Below are positions 27,835-36,200 of a stretch of 64,000 nucleotides of DNA, in pieces (positions within the stretch are counted from its first letter, which is position 1; each line of letters starts with the position of its first letter). The stretch is taken from assembly GCA_041689615.1 (NCBI GenBank), contig JBDNFW010000026.1, positions 1 to 64,000 of the forward strand. The letters are read 5' to 3'. The notes below the pieces were generated by a model that saw only the letters and a list, made by a program, of their open reading frames with translations, searched no databases and was not told where the DNA came from. Source of the stretch: UBA7359 sp041689615. Its GTDB lineage: Bacteria > Pseudomonadota > Gammaproteobacteria > Eutrophobiales > Eutrophobiaceae. A program made the translations under genes and the position numbers.

Positions 27835-27858
27835 CGAGGTCGTCATAAGACGGCCTCG
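27835..27858 (+). terminator. Hairpin after the secreted hydrolase gene
   Basis: Stem CGAGGTCGTC/GACGGCCTCG with one mismatch around ATAA, 16 bp after the stop of the hydrolase and followed by TTATT. It could terminate or attenuate before the PPOX gene 20 bp downstream. Confidence 0.5.
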
Positions 27859-27877
27859 TTATTAACGGAGAATTACA

Positions 27878-28426
27878 ATGAGAGAATACACAAGTGATAT
27901 TGCTTTTACTGATACAGTAAAAAAAATACAAACGGAAAAAGGCTCGCGAAATAGTTATGCGAACATGGAACAAAATGGAAGTTGGGAATACACCGTTACC
28001 TCTTTCCTAAAAGACTTCATCGTTGCGCGAGATTCATTTTATATGGCAAGCGTTAATAATGAAGGCTATCCCTATATACAACATCGAGGCGGGCCTAAAG
28101 GTTTTCTTAAAATCATCGATCAGAAAACACTAGGCTTTGCGGATATGAAAGGGAACCGTCAATATATTTCCTATGGTAACTTGATGGATAACAATAAAGT
28201 TTTTCTGTTTTTAATGGACTATCCAAATAAGATTAGAATAAAAATTTGGGGAACTGCTGAAATTATTGAAGATGATCAGGAATTAATTAATAAACTCTCT
28301 ACATCAGGTGATAAGAAAAATATTGAACATGCTTTTATAATTCACTTAGAAGCATGGGATCGAAACTGTCCAAAATATATTACACCTAGATATACTGAAG
28401 AAGAATTTATCAACTTAAATAAATAA
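27878..28426 (+). CDS. Pyridoxamine 5'-phosphate oxidase-family flavoprotein
   Basis: A 182-residue protein with the FMN-binding split-barrel of the PPOX-like family: DFIVARDSFYMASVNNEGYPYIQHRGG (about 47-73), LGFADMKGNRQYIS and NKVFLFLMDY. Members reduce or oxidise small substrates with FMN or F420; many are of unknown role. It lies 59 bp after the secreted hydrolase and may share the TetR-controlled transcript if the intervening hairpin is leaky. Confidence 0.85.
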   Translation: MREYTSDIAFTDTVKKIQTEKGSRNSYANMEQNGSWEYTVTSFLKDFIVARDSFYMASVNNEGYPYIQHRGGPKGFLKIIDQKTLGFADMKGNRQYISYGNLMDNNKVFLFLMDYPNKIRIKIWGTAEIIEDDQELINKLSTSGDKKNIEHAFIIHLEAWDRNCPKYITPRYTEEEFINLNK

Positions 28427-28446
28427 GGAGGGTCTTTCGACCCTCC
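28427..28446. terminator. Perfect 8-bp hairpin between convergent genes
   Basis: GGAGGGTC-TTTC-GACCCTCC begins at the base after the PPOX stop codon. On the minus strand it is followed by a T-rich tail, so it may also stop transcripts of the small convergent gene at 28523-28708. Probably bidirectional. Confidence 0.65.
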
Positions 28447-28522
28447 GAAGTTAAGTGAATAAACCCATTTAGAGCAAAGTCTTATAATGTATACATCACC
28501 TCCTTAACTTGATTCAGCCGTT

Positions 28523-28708
28523 TCAGCAGCCACTGCTTCTATCTTTTTTCTCGGTAGTTTCAATTACCACTTCCGCCTTTTCTTCCATTACCGATGCTGC
28601 TTCAACAGCAACTTCTTCTGTAACAGGGACTTCTACAGATTCCTCAGAAAATGCATATGTTGAAAAACAAAGTGAACAAAAGCACAAAATAAATCCTGAT
28701 ATTTTCAT
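28523..28708 (-). CDS. Small secreted acidic protein
   Basis: 61 residues: a signal peptide (about 1-20, ending TYAFS) and a short mature part of Glu/Val/Ala repeats (EVPVTEEVAVEAASVMEEKAE) ending in SSGC. GGGGGAAA upstream of the ATG at 28708 and a hairpin downstream support a real gene. No known family recognised; a periplasmic or surface role is only inferred. The open frame on the other strand is a mirror of this repetitive composition. Confidence 0.5.
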   Translation of the reverse strand: MKISGFILCFCSLCFSTYAFSEESVEVPVTEEVAVEAASVMEEKAEVVIETTEKKDRSSGC

Positions 28709-29049
28709 CTATCAATTTCCCCCTAAAAGTTATAATAAGCAATTTTAAAAATACGCTGATAATTCTTTGTTTAAATTTTATTGCTAAACTATATAGAGCA
28801 AAGACGATGTCAACTATAACTGCTTATTTCGAGGAAATTTTTATTCTTTAATTCAGTGTGTTATGAAATTTATTGATTGTAGAAAACTGATTGTTTCCAA
28901 TAGAATGAATAATAAATGGTGCAATGCTGCATTCAATTAGCGCAATTTGTGTCTATTATTAACAGTCACTATTAAACTGATTATATTAATTAAATAAAAC
29001 TTATATCCTTCAATTAAAGACAATAGCTAAAGAAAGAAAATATAAAAAC
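28709..29049. other. Intergenic region, nothing recognised
   Basis: About 340 bp, AT-rich, between the small secreted protein gene (minus) and the VOC gene (plus). It should contain two divergent promoters. I found no repeat, RNA gene, operator or additional ORF with a ribosome-binding site. Confidence 0.4.
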
Positions 29050-29457
29050 ATGGAAACAAAAACATTAACCCAGGGTGCGCATCATATCGGCCTCACTGTG
29101 CCTAATATAAAACAAACCGGTAATTTCTTTATTTCAACTCTGGGATTTCAGCAAGTGGGAGAAAAACCTGACTATCCGGCTATTTTTGTTTCTGACGGAA
29201 CAATTATGTTGACACTATGGCAAGCCACTGAGCCTGATAATACAATTGCGTTTGATCGGAAAAATAATATTGGCTTACATCATCTGGCATTAAAAATTGA
29301 AAATGCTGACATATTGGAAGAACTGTACCAACAATTACTTAATACTGAAGATGTAAAAATTGAGTTCTCACCTGAACAGTTAGGTAATAAGCCTATAAAA
29401 CACATGATGTGTATTGTTCCGGGCGGAATACGCATCGAATTTATTACTGCTGCGTAG
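29050..29457 (+). CDS. VOC family (glyoxalase-like) protein
   Basis: 135 residues with the vicinal-oxygen-chelate paired beta-alpha-beta-beta-beta motifs: AHHIGLTVPNIKQTGNFF in the first half and GLHHLALKIENADILEELY in the second. Metal ligands are probably the His in HHIGL and HHLAL, a Glu/Gln in strand 4 and the late Glu (RIEFIT). These fit a glyoxalase I or dioxygenase-like enzyme, but the substrate is unknown. First of a plus-strand row with rraB, an S4 protein and a DUF6116 protein. Confidence 0.85.
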   Translation: METKTLTQGAHHIGLTVPNIKQTGNFFISTLGFQQVGEKPDYPAIFVSDGTIMLTLWQATEPDNTIAFDRKNNIGLHHLALKIENADILEELYQQLLNTEDVKIEFSPEQLGNKPIKHMMCIVPGGIRIEFITAA

Positions 29458-29490
29458 TATTATCTAATTTGAAAAATTAAGGATATAGAA

Positions 29491-29835
29491 ATGAAAAGAG
29501 ACACTGAACTTTTTCCTGATGATATCAACGGCGATGCATTATGGGAAATGCAACAGAATGGTGATGATTTATCTAAACCAAGAGAAATAGAATTTACTGT
29601 CGTCTTCTCAACGGAAGAGGAAGCACTTAAATTTGGTGAAACTTTATTAATTAACCGCCAGAAAATTCTCATGTCCGACAATGAAGAAGCTAAAGAGTAT
29701 CCTTTTGAGATAATTGTCTATGTCTATATGGAAGCGACTTACGATGAGATTTGCGGTTACGAAGAATTGCTGGAATCACATGCTATTAAATTTAATGGCC
29801 GCGGTGATGGCTGGGGCTGCCTTGATCTTACCTAG
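29491..29835 (+). CDS. rraB: RNase E inhibitor RraB-like protein
   Basis: 114 residues, acidic. RraB features are DDINGDALWEMQQNGDDLSKPREIEF near the N-terminus and ESHAIKFNGRGDGWGCL at the end. In E. coli RraB binds RNase E and alters mRNA turnover. Length is close to the family (about 110-140). It is 33 bp after the VOC gene and 31 bp before the S4 gene, so an operon is possible. Confidence 0.85.
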   Translation: MKRDTELFPDDINGDALWEMQQNGDDLSKPREIEFTVVFSTEEEALKFGETLLINRQKILMSDNEEAKEYPFEIIVYVYMEATYDEICGYEELLESHAIKFNGRGDGWGCLDLT

Positions 29836-29866
29836 TAAATAAAAAATAATATAAACTATATGCATC

Positions 29867-30079
29867 ATGAGAGAAGTTGAAATTTCAAAAGAGCCCGTCG
29901 AACTATTCAAACTACTTAAGTTCGAAGGTATGGCTGAAAGCGGTGGTCAAGCAAAATTTTTCATCTCCGAAGGTAACGTATTAGTTAATGGCGAAGTAGA
30001 AACCAGAAAACGAAAGAAAATTGTTTCGGGTGACATCATTGAATTAGGTGAAGAGAAAATTCAGGTGAAGCTTATTTAA
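29867..30079 (+). CDS. Small S4-domain RNA-binding protein, YbcJ-like
   Basis: 70 residues that are essentially one S4 RNA-binding domain: VELFKLLKFEGMAESGGQAKFFISEGNVLVNGEVE with the basic turn TRKRKKIVSGD. It matches the YbcJ/YaaA-type S4 mini-proteins that act on ribosomal or structured RNA. Placed beside rraB, so both neighbours concern RNA. No catalytic domain. Confidence 0.88.
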   Translation: MREVEISKEPVELFKLLKFEGMAESGGQAKFFISEGNVLVNGEVETRKRKKIVSGDIIELGEEKIQVKLI

Positions 30080-30118
30080 AGCTCTATAAATAATCATGCT
30101 ATTTGATATACTCTAAAC

Positions 30119-30376
30119 ATGAATCCATCTGTACTCATCGCTTCTTTTCTGACATTTGCCGGTAAATTGAAATTTAAAAATTTATTCCTGATCGTCATCA
30201 GTTTATTTGTTGTCGATTTGTTTGTTCCCGACTTTATTCCTTTAATCGACGAAATCATTCTGGGGTTATTAGCCATTATTCTTGCTAATTGGAAAGATGA
30301 ACGAAAACAAGAAAAAGAAGGTAACCTGATTGAAGGTGAAGTTATCGACCAGAAAGAGCAAGACAAAGATAAATAA
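30119..30376 (+). CDS. DUF6116-like small membrane protein
   Basis: 85 residues: a short amphipathic start, two hydrophobic helices (about 21-40 and 45-60) and a charged tail (KDERKQEKEGNLIEGEVIDQKEQ). The core FKNLFLIVISLFVVDLFVPDFIPLIDEIILGL resembles DUF6116 proteins. Function unknown. Only 8 bp separate its stop from the next, broken gene, so they are probably cotranscribed. Confidence 0.7.
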   Translation: MNPSVLIASFLTFAGKLKFKNLFLIVISLFVVDLFVPDFIPLIDEIILGLLAIILANWKDERKQEKEGNLIEGEVIDQKEQDKDK

Positions 30377-30384
30377 CCTTCCTC

Positions 30385-30835
30385 ATGGATCTTCTCTATC
30401 AACTGCAAATGCTACTACCCTTAGCAATTAAATGGGCAGCAGAACATAGTGAAAAAATACAGAACGAAGGCATCTCGTTAACACCTGAACAAATCGAAAT
30501 CGCTAAACAAGTTGGCGTTACAAGTCCTGAAAAAGTTAAGATAGTTGAAGTTGATAAAATCCCTTTCCCTGAAAACAAGAAACTAAGCGAAGCAGCAACG
30601 CAAATTGGATTCCTTAAGCGAAGCAACGAAAGGCCTTACGCTCGGTCACTCAATATACATTTGCAGTGGTCATAACACGACCCAACTACTGTCACATGAA
30701 CTGCGCCACGTCTATCAATACGAAACCTTTGGTTCCATATCTGAATATCTAGTCGAATATTTAAAACAGATTGTATTAGTTGGCTATGAAAACTCTTTGC
30801 TTGAACAGGATGCCAGAAGGCATGAGATTAAATAA
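30385..30835 (+). pseudogene. HExxH zinc-metallopeptidase-like protein, single-base frameshift
   Basis: The first frame (30385 to about 30615) encodes the N-terminal half, ending SEAATQIGFL. The next frame continues with LSEATKGLTLGHSIYI, the zinc-site-like LLSHELRHVYQYE (HExxH as HELRH) and a C-terminal LLEQDARRHE. One extra base in TTCCTTA near 30612-30616 explains the switch. The joined product of about 149 residues resembles a known family of small putative metallopeptidases. Whether this is decay or a sequence error cannot be told here. Confidence 0.75.
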
Positions 30836-30845
30836 AACTGAAGCT

Positions 30846-31235
30846 TTAGAACATTGTATTTGAATTTGCAGACTCATTCGGAATAACCTGCAATACATCC
30901 CAATGCTCTACTATCTTTCCGTTTGCATCTAATCGAAAAATATCTATTCCTGCCCAATCGCGGTTTTTGTCAGTCGGCCATTCTTGATGACAATGTAGTG
31001 TTACTAAATCGCCTTCAGCTATAACGCGTTTGAATGTTACATGTTTTCCCGGATGCTCTTTTGCCATACGCTCAAAGTATTCGACAAAAGCATCCTTGCC
31101 ATTGCCGACATGAGGATCATGTTGAATATATTTATCGCCCACGTACACCTCGACTGCTTCACGAGGTTTGCATTGATTAAACATCAAATCATAGAACGCA
31201 AGAACGCTCTCTTTATTGTGCTCTAGGCTATCCAT
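30846..31235 (-). CDS. SnoaL/NTF2-like protein
   Basis: 129 residues with the SnoaL-like polyketide-cyclase fold: SVLAFYDLMFNQCKPREAVEVYVGDKYIQHDP (residues 10-41), AFVEYFERMAKEHPG and a C-terminal DIFRLDANGKIVEHWDVLQ. Such proteins are isomerases, hydrolases or binding proteins of small molecules. Convergent with the broken metallopeptidase gene and 9 bp downstream of yceI, so possibly the last gene of the yceJ-yceI unit. Confidence 0.85.
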   Translation of the reverse strand: MDSLEHNKESVLAFYDLMFNQCKPREAVEVYVGDKYIQHDPHVGNGKDAFVEYFERMAKEHPGKHVTFKRVIAEGDLVTLHCHQEWPTDKNRDWAGIDIFRLDANGKIVEHWDVLQVIPNESANSNTMF

Positions 31236-31244
31236 GATGAAAAA

Positions 31245-31814
31245 CTATTTTCTAACACCTTCAATAGAAAAAAACAAATCCAGTTCTTTTGATGCAGGGC
31301 CAAGGTCTTTTAAAATACCATAGTCAGCTAATGCAATTTGCGCTGTGCCTTCAAAGCCAACACGATAACCACCCCATGGGTCATCACCTTCACCAATATA
31401 AGATATATAAATAGTGATCGGCTTAGTAACACCACGCAAGGTAAAATCACCTTTTAATTCACCCGAGCCATCTTCCTTCATCGTAAGCGATGTACTAACA
31501 AATTTTGATTGCGGATAATTTTCAACATCAAGAAATTCATCGCCGCGTAAATGTTTGTCCCTTTCGGCATGATTAGAGTCAATACTCTTGGCATTGATCG
31601 TAACTTCTATTTTTGAAGTATCTGGATCATTTTTATCATAAGTAAACTCACCATCAAAATCGTTAAAACGACCCCATAACCAACTATAACCTAGATGTAT
31701 AATTCTAAATTGTATCGAAGCATGCATCCCTTTTTTATCAATAACATATTCGTCAGCCATAATACTTGTTGATACAAGACTTAATGCCAGTAGTGCAATT
31801 TGAAAAATCCTCAT
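31245..31814 (-). CDS. yceI: YceI family periplasmic lipid-binding protein
   Basis: 189 residues with a signal peptide (about 1-20, ending SIMA) and the lipocalin-like YceI barrel (YVIDKKGMHASIQFRIIHLGYSWLWGRFNDFDGEF, then FTLRGVTKPITI). YceI proteins bind polyisoprenoid chains. The ATG overlaps the stop of the cytochrome b561 gene by 4 bp, reproducing the yceJ-yceI pairing of E. coli. Confidence 0.93.
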   Translation of the reverse strand: MRIFQIALLALSLVSTSIMADEYVIDKKGMHASIQFRIIHLGYSWLWGRFNDFDGEFTYDKNDPDTSKIEVTINAKSIDSNHAERDKHLRGDEFLDVENYPQSKFVSTSLTMKEDGSGELKGDFTLRGVTKPITIYISYIGEGDDPWGGYRVGFEGTAQIALADYGILKDLGPASKELDLFFSIEGVRK

Positions 31815-32380
31815 TTACTAATCTCCTTTGGTTTATTCGGTTTCAAAATACGAAGCAGTGTCGTATCTTTGTCAAAAAAATGATGCTTAAATGTAGCACA
31901 TACATGTAACAGAAAAAGGAAAGCCATCACATATGCGGCAATCTCGTGAACTTCTCCTGCAGTATCTGCCTGTTGTTTGCTAAAACTAATTACTGCTGGG
32001 ACAGCAAATAAATTAAAAAATTCAATGACAGCACCTTTAGCAGTAGAAATTAAATAACCGCTTATACAAATCACAATTAATAAAATATAAAACAAATAGT
32101 GAGTAACTTTAGCTGCTTTTATTTCCCATGATTTATAGCTGCCTAAAGGCGTGGGATGGATATTACTAAGCACCCAGATTATTCGAAAAAGTAATAAGGC
32201 AAAAACTCCCATGCCAATGCTCTTATGCCACCATGGTGCGGCGTTATACCATTTGCTGTAATAATCCAGATCAACCATATACTCGCCAAGAACAAACAAG
32301 CCAATGATTAAAATGGCCATAAGCCAATGTAATAAAATTGATACTATTCCATAACTTTGGTTTGTATTTTTAAAATCCAC
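31811..32380 (-). CDS. yceJ: Cytochrome b561 (YceJ-like)
   Basis: A 189-residue four-helix diheme membrane cytochrome. Candidate axial histidines are in ILLHWLMAI (TM1), HKSIGMGVF (TM2), and the third/fourth helices HEIAAYVMAFLFLLHV. It passes electrons between quinone and a periplasmic acceptor. Operon with yceI (ATGA overlap), which supports a joint role with an isoprenoid such as ubiquinone. Confidence 0.92.
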   Translation of the reverse strand: MDFKNTNQSYGIVSILLHWLMAILIIGLFVLGEYMVDLDYYSKWYNAAPWWHKSIGMGVFALLLFRIIWVLSNIHPTPLGSYKSWEIKAAKVTHYLFYILLIVICISGYLISTAKGAVIEFFNLFAVPAVISFSKQQADTAGEVHEIAAYVMAFLFLLHVCATFKHHFFDKDTTLLRILKPNKPKEISK

Positions 32381-32413
32381 TATCGTATTTATATTTTATA
32401 TAGATAATATCAA

Positions 32414-32875
32414 TTAAAGCCATCTACGAACCTGACTTTTGTAGTTTATAAACTCTTCTCCAAAAATTAACTCCAGAGCTCTTTCCTCTGGTTTTATTTG
32501 AAAGTGATTCATATAAAAAACAAACAGCAAAGAAGCCAAGCACGAAAATATATTTGAAAGAAATAATCCCCATCCAATTAATAAAAATAGCACGCCTAAA
32601 TACATTGGGTTACGAGTTATTTTATAAATACCAGTTATAACTAGAGAAGATGCTGTGTCGGGTTTCATAGGATTAACTGTTGTTCCTGCTCTTCTAAACG
32701 AAACAATGCCAGCAACAATAATAAACACACCAAAAACTATAAATATAATTTGTGTAACATTACTAATTTTCTCTGGTATTGAAAACTCCGGAAAAATAAG
32801 AAAAGTAATCCACATTATTAATGCAACAATGAGCATTACTACCACTGGAGGAATACTTAACTCAAGTTTAATCAC
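32414..32875 (-). CDS. Isoprenylcysteine carboxyl methyltransferase-family membrane protein
   Basis: 153 residues with four TM helices and the ICMT/PEMT-like C-terminal signature GIYKITRNPMYLG (about 87-99) and EERALELIFGEEFINYKSQVRRWL, where SAM and the lipid headgroup bind. In bacteria these enzymes methylate lipids or small molecules; the substrate is unknown. It sits between yaaA and the b561 gene on the same strand. Confidence 0.88.
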   Translation of the reverse strand: MIKLELSIPPVVVMLIVALIMWITFLIFPEFSIPEKISNVTQIIFIVFGVFIIVAGIVSFRRAGTTVNPMKPDTASSLVITGIYKITRNPMYLGVLFLLIGWGLFLSNIFSCLASLLFVFYMNHFQIKPEERALELIFGEEFINYKSQVRRWL

Positions 32876-32902
32876 TCTTTTTACTATACTTAAATATATT
32901 AA

Positions 32903-33676
32903 TTAGCTTTGTTTGCGTAGGAACACCCAATTATTACCACTGGATTCTGGCTTGTTAAATTTATAACCATCAACATTGAAATTCTTTATATCTTCAGGAT
33001 TCTTTAATCGATTCTTAATAATGTACGCACTCATCAGTCCGCGCGCTTTCTTTGCATAAAAGCTAATGACTTTATATTTCCCCTTTTTAAAATCCTTAAA
33101 CACCGGAACAATAATCTCAGCGTTAATATCGCCTACTTGCAGTGATTTAAAATATTCATTCGAAGCTAGATTAATCAAGTATTTGCTTTTGCTCGCTTTG
33201 AGATCATTATTTATTTGTTCGGTAATTTTCGTGCCCCAAAACTCATACAAATCCTTTCCTTGTTTATTTTTAAACTGCGTTCCCATTTCCAATCGGTAGG
33301 CTTGCATTAAATCCAGCGGTTTTAAAACACCATAAAGTCCTGACAATATTCGTAAATGTTTCTGTGCAAATTTTAAATTCTGAGTACTGAAGGTATCAGC
33401 TTCAATGCCTGTATAAACATCCCCCTTAAATGCAAGTAACGCTTGTTTGGAATTATTTAATGTAAAGGGTGTTTTCCAGTCATTAAAGCGAAGGAAATTA
33501 AGTGTACCGAGCTTGTCGCTGATCTTCATTAAAGAAGACACTTCAGCAGGACTTAGTTTTTTTAGTTCTGAAATGAGCTTTCGGGATTCTTTTAAAAACT
33601 CTGGTTGCGAAAACTCTTTCGTGATTGGTGCTGTTTCAAAATCGAGCGTCTTTGCAGGAGAAATAACAATCAACAT
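32903..33676 (-). CDS. yaaA: Peroxide stress protein YaaA
   Basis: 257 residues starting MLIVISPAKTLDFE, the hallmark of YaaA/DUF328. Other conserved parts are TPFTLNNSKQALLAFKGDVYTG, LSGLYGVLKPLDLMQAYRLEMG and a C-terminal YAKKARGLMSAYI. E. coli YaaA lowers intracellular iron and limits DNA damage under peroxide and belongs to the OxyR regulon. No OxyR-type site could be identified by eye. Confidence 0.95.
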   Translation of the reverse strand: MLIVISPAKTLDFETAPITKEFSQPEFLKESRKLISELKKLSPAEVSSLMKISDKLGTLNFLRFNDWKTPFTLNNSKQALLAFKGDVYTGIEADTFSTQNLKFAQKHLRILSGLYGVLKPLDLMQAYRLEMGTQFKNKQGKDLYEFWGTKITEQINNDLKASKSKYLINLASNEYFKSLQVGDINAEIIVPVFKDFKKGKYKVISFYAKKARGLMSAYIIKNRLKNPEDIKNFNVDGYKFNKPESSGNNWVFLRKQS

Positions 33677-33764
33677 CTAATATAAAACCTTTGGCTAATG
33701 TACGTTGCTAGATGTTAATGCCCGCACGCAGAATGTCAAAGGTAATGCGAATTAAGCCTCAAAA

Positions 33765-34552
33765 TTAATCTTGAACACTCACTTCGCCCGCTTCTGTAGT
33801 CGCTTTGACACCCAGAAACAAATACACCATGGTCAATATAAAATACATAAAGCCTGACAATGGCAAATTGATTCCGAATACCCAAAGAAAAGTACTGATA
33901 ATGATGCTTGGTGTTACAGCAACAACGGCTAAACGCAATAATTGAGGATACTCAAGCTCAGCTTTACAGATCGAGACAAATATCAATCCAATAGCAGCAT
34001 AGATCAACATTTGAATAATCCGATAGATATAGGAAACTGCCAATGCGAACGGATAAAGAACGACAGGTAGATAAGACTTTGTTGCCTCGATCCAGTTAGA
34101 AAGAAGCTCTCTATCCACAACATAATCACCGACTTCACGCAAATCAAAAGAACGCGTTTCTATCGCATTCTTCTCAACCATGAGATGCGTTCTAGTTAAC
34201 AAAATCATTGCTTCAGTTCCATCCAATGAATTAATGCTACCGGTTGTATCAATAACCGCTATAACCTCTCCCGTCTTTAAATCATTAATATAATAAGGCT
34301 GCATTTCTTTGATAGAAGCTTGCCCGTCTATTATCGTAATCTCTGGAAACTGAGAAAGCAGACTTGGCGCATTTTCATCAAGATAAGTTTAACATGATAG
34401 CCAGCAGCAATAATCAGTAGCAACCAACACAAGGCTAATAACAAAAATAAATAGCCAAAGCCGCTACCCTTTTTATTAAGTGCCATGTCTCGATATAAAT
34501 CGGTCGCGTAAAAAGAGAGTAGAGGAATTTGAAACGGCGAATATTTACTCAT
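33765..34552 (-). pseudogene. DUF1189 membrane protein, single-base frameshift
   Basis: The upstream frame from 34552 starts MSKYSPFQIPLLSFYATDLYRDMA with one TM helix, as in DUF1189 proteins. Near 34377-34387 (TATCTTGATG on the minus strand) the frame switches: the new frame reads DENAPSLLSQFPEITIIDG and runs on through IAVIDTTGSI to the four-helix C-terminal half ending 33765. One missing base would restore a protein of about 262 residues. The second half has its own ATG (34304), which could yield a truncated product. Confidence 0.8.
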
Positions 34553-34683
34553 ATCGAGACCTATAAATTATTATTTGGTTGAATGATCTCATTTTGAGAT
34601 AAATATGACATCGTATCTAGTATTAATTGACTACACTTTTTGTTTTTTATTTCAACATTTCTTATAGAAAAGATTGTTAGAAA

Positions 34684-35043
34684 CTATTCTTCAGGTTCAG
34701 ACCATACGGCAAACTCATTATCGCCGGGATCAGCAAAGTGAAAACGTCGACCACCTGGAAAAGCATAAATAGGTTGTAAGAGGGTGCCACCTGCTTCTTC
34801 GACTTTAGCTTGAGTTTTATTCAAATCATTACTATAAAAAACTATCAAAGCGCTTCCATTCTTAGCGGAAGCAGATAAATCTGCTCTAAAAAAACCACCA
34901 TCTAAACCTTCATCTGAAAAGGCTGCGTAATCTGGACCATAATCTACAAAAGACCAACCGAATGCTTTTGTAAAAAAAGCTTTAGTCGCTTCGATATCCC
35001 TCGCCGGAAACTCAACGTAATTTATTTTTTCATGCGCATTCAT
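34684..35043 (-). CDS. VOC family protein
   Basis: 119 residues, glyoxalase/bleomycin-resistance fold in one tandem unit: NYVEFPARDIEATKAFFTKAFGWSF at the start and GGRRFHFADPGDNEFAVWSE at the end. The residue pattern is that of the PhnB/CFP30-like subgroup with unknown substrate. Lies 31 bp downstream of the YfcH-like gene on the same strand. Confidence 0.87.
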   Translation of the reverse strand: MNAHEKINYVEFPARDIEATKAFFTKAFGWSFVDYGPDYAAFSDEGLDGGFFRADLSASAKNGSALIVFYSNDLNKTQAKVEEAGGTLLQPIYAFPGGRRFHFADPGDNEFAVWSEPEE

Positions 35044-35073
35044 AAACTAACTCCATGTGAACAACAACTTATT

Positions 35074-36057
35074 TTATACTTCTTTATCATCAATAACTGT
35101 CAACATATCGTCCAATGTATTCTGATCAAAACTAAACCCTGCTTCTAACAACTTTTCAGGTATCACCCGTTGTCCTTCAAGAAAAAGCTGCGAAAGTTCA
35201 CCAAGCATTATTTTAAGCATGAAAGCTGGCGCTTTAAAAAAGACCGGCCTATTAAACTTGGCTGCGACTTTCCTGGTAAACATCTCATTCGTCACTGGCT
35301 CTGGCGCTGTCGCATTAATTGCACCAGACATATTGTCCTGACTTAACAAAAATAAAATGATCCGAATTAAGTCAGGTTTATATATCCACGACATCCATTG
35401 CTTACCACTGCCTAATACTGCTCCTAGACCAAACTTTATAGGACGAGCCATCTGTACAAACGCGCCGCCATCATTATCAAACACCACTCCTATTCTTAAG
35501 TTACAGACACGTGTCCCATACTGTTCGAACTGCGTAGCCGCGTTTTCTCTTGCCTGGCAAAGTTTAGATTGAAATATTTCTTGTCCGGTTTCTTTCTCAG
35601 TAATTATTTCATCTTGTCGTATACCATAGAAACCAATAGCCGATGCATTGATTAAAACTTTCGGTTTGACTTCCAAGCGATGACATAATGCTTTAATAAA
35701 ATTCAGATCATTAATCCGACTATCAATTAATACCTGTTTTCTTTTTTTCGTCCATAAACCGCCAACAACTGACGCACCAGCAAGACTGATCACTGCATCG
35801 ATTTGCGTATTGGATTCAAGCTTGTCCAGCTTCGTGACTATTTGTACATGAGGCCCAAAAAGATCTTCAGCTTTTTCATACTGCCTGGAAAATACAATGA
35901 CGTTATCGCCGTTTTTTATCAACGTCCGGCAAAGACTTTGACCGATAAAGCCGGTAGCACCTGTAACAAGAATATTTTGCGGATTCGCGTTCGAACCATG
36001 AAATAGTGGGTATTTTTTCCATTTTGGAGTTCTACTTAATTTCATAACTACACTCAT
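35074..36057 (-). CDS. TIGR01777 epimerase, YfcH-like
   Basis: About 327 residues. Short-chain dehydrogenase-like Rossmann domain with ILVTGATGFIGQSLCRTL near residue 30 and, mid-protein, the family-typical LINASAIGFYG and KQWMSWIYKPDLIRI. A C-terminal DUF1731 segment (FFKAPAFMLKIMLGELSQLFLEGQRVIPEKLLEAGF) closes it. Related to cell-division inhibitor SulA-like annotation, but the reaction is unknown. ATG 36057, preceded by GAAGTGA, is preferred over a GTG three codons upstream; about 28 residues precede the Rossmann motif, longer than usual. Confidence 0.88.
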   Translation of the reverse strand: MSVVMKLSRTPKWKKYPLFHGSNANPQNILVTGATGFIGQSLCRTLIKNGDNVIVFSRQYEKAEDLFGPHVQIVTKLDKLESNTQIDAVISLAGASVVGGLWTKKRKQVLIDSRINDLNFIKALCHRLEVKPKVLINASAIGFYGIRQDEIITEKETGQEIFQSKLCQARENAATQFEQYGTRVCNLRIGVVFDNDGGAFVQMARPIKFGLGAVLGSGKQWMSWIYKPDLIRIILFLLSQDNMSGAINATAPEPVTNEMFTRKVAAKFNRPVFFKAPAFMLKIMLGELSQLFLEGQRVIPEKLLEAGFSFDQNTLDDMLTVIDDKEV

Positions 36058-36200
36058 ATCAGTCACTTCACATAATAATAAAAATAGTATTCAATAAAGT
36101 ACTTTAAACGTCTCATTATTGAATCATTAGACGTTGTTATTTCTTTAGAAGAATAACATCCAACTTATTTATCATTAACTTATGAAAGGTAATTTTTTGC

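Noticed and set aside
28509..28748. 79-codon plus-strand Ser/Thr-rich ORF
   Set aside because: It mirrors the Glu/Val/Ala repeat composition of the secreted small protein on the opposite strand, which has a good ribosome-binding site.
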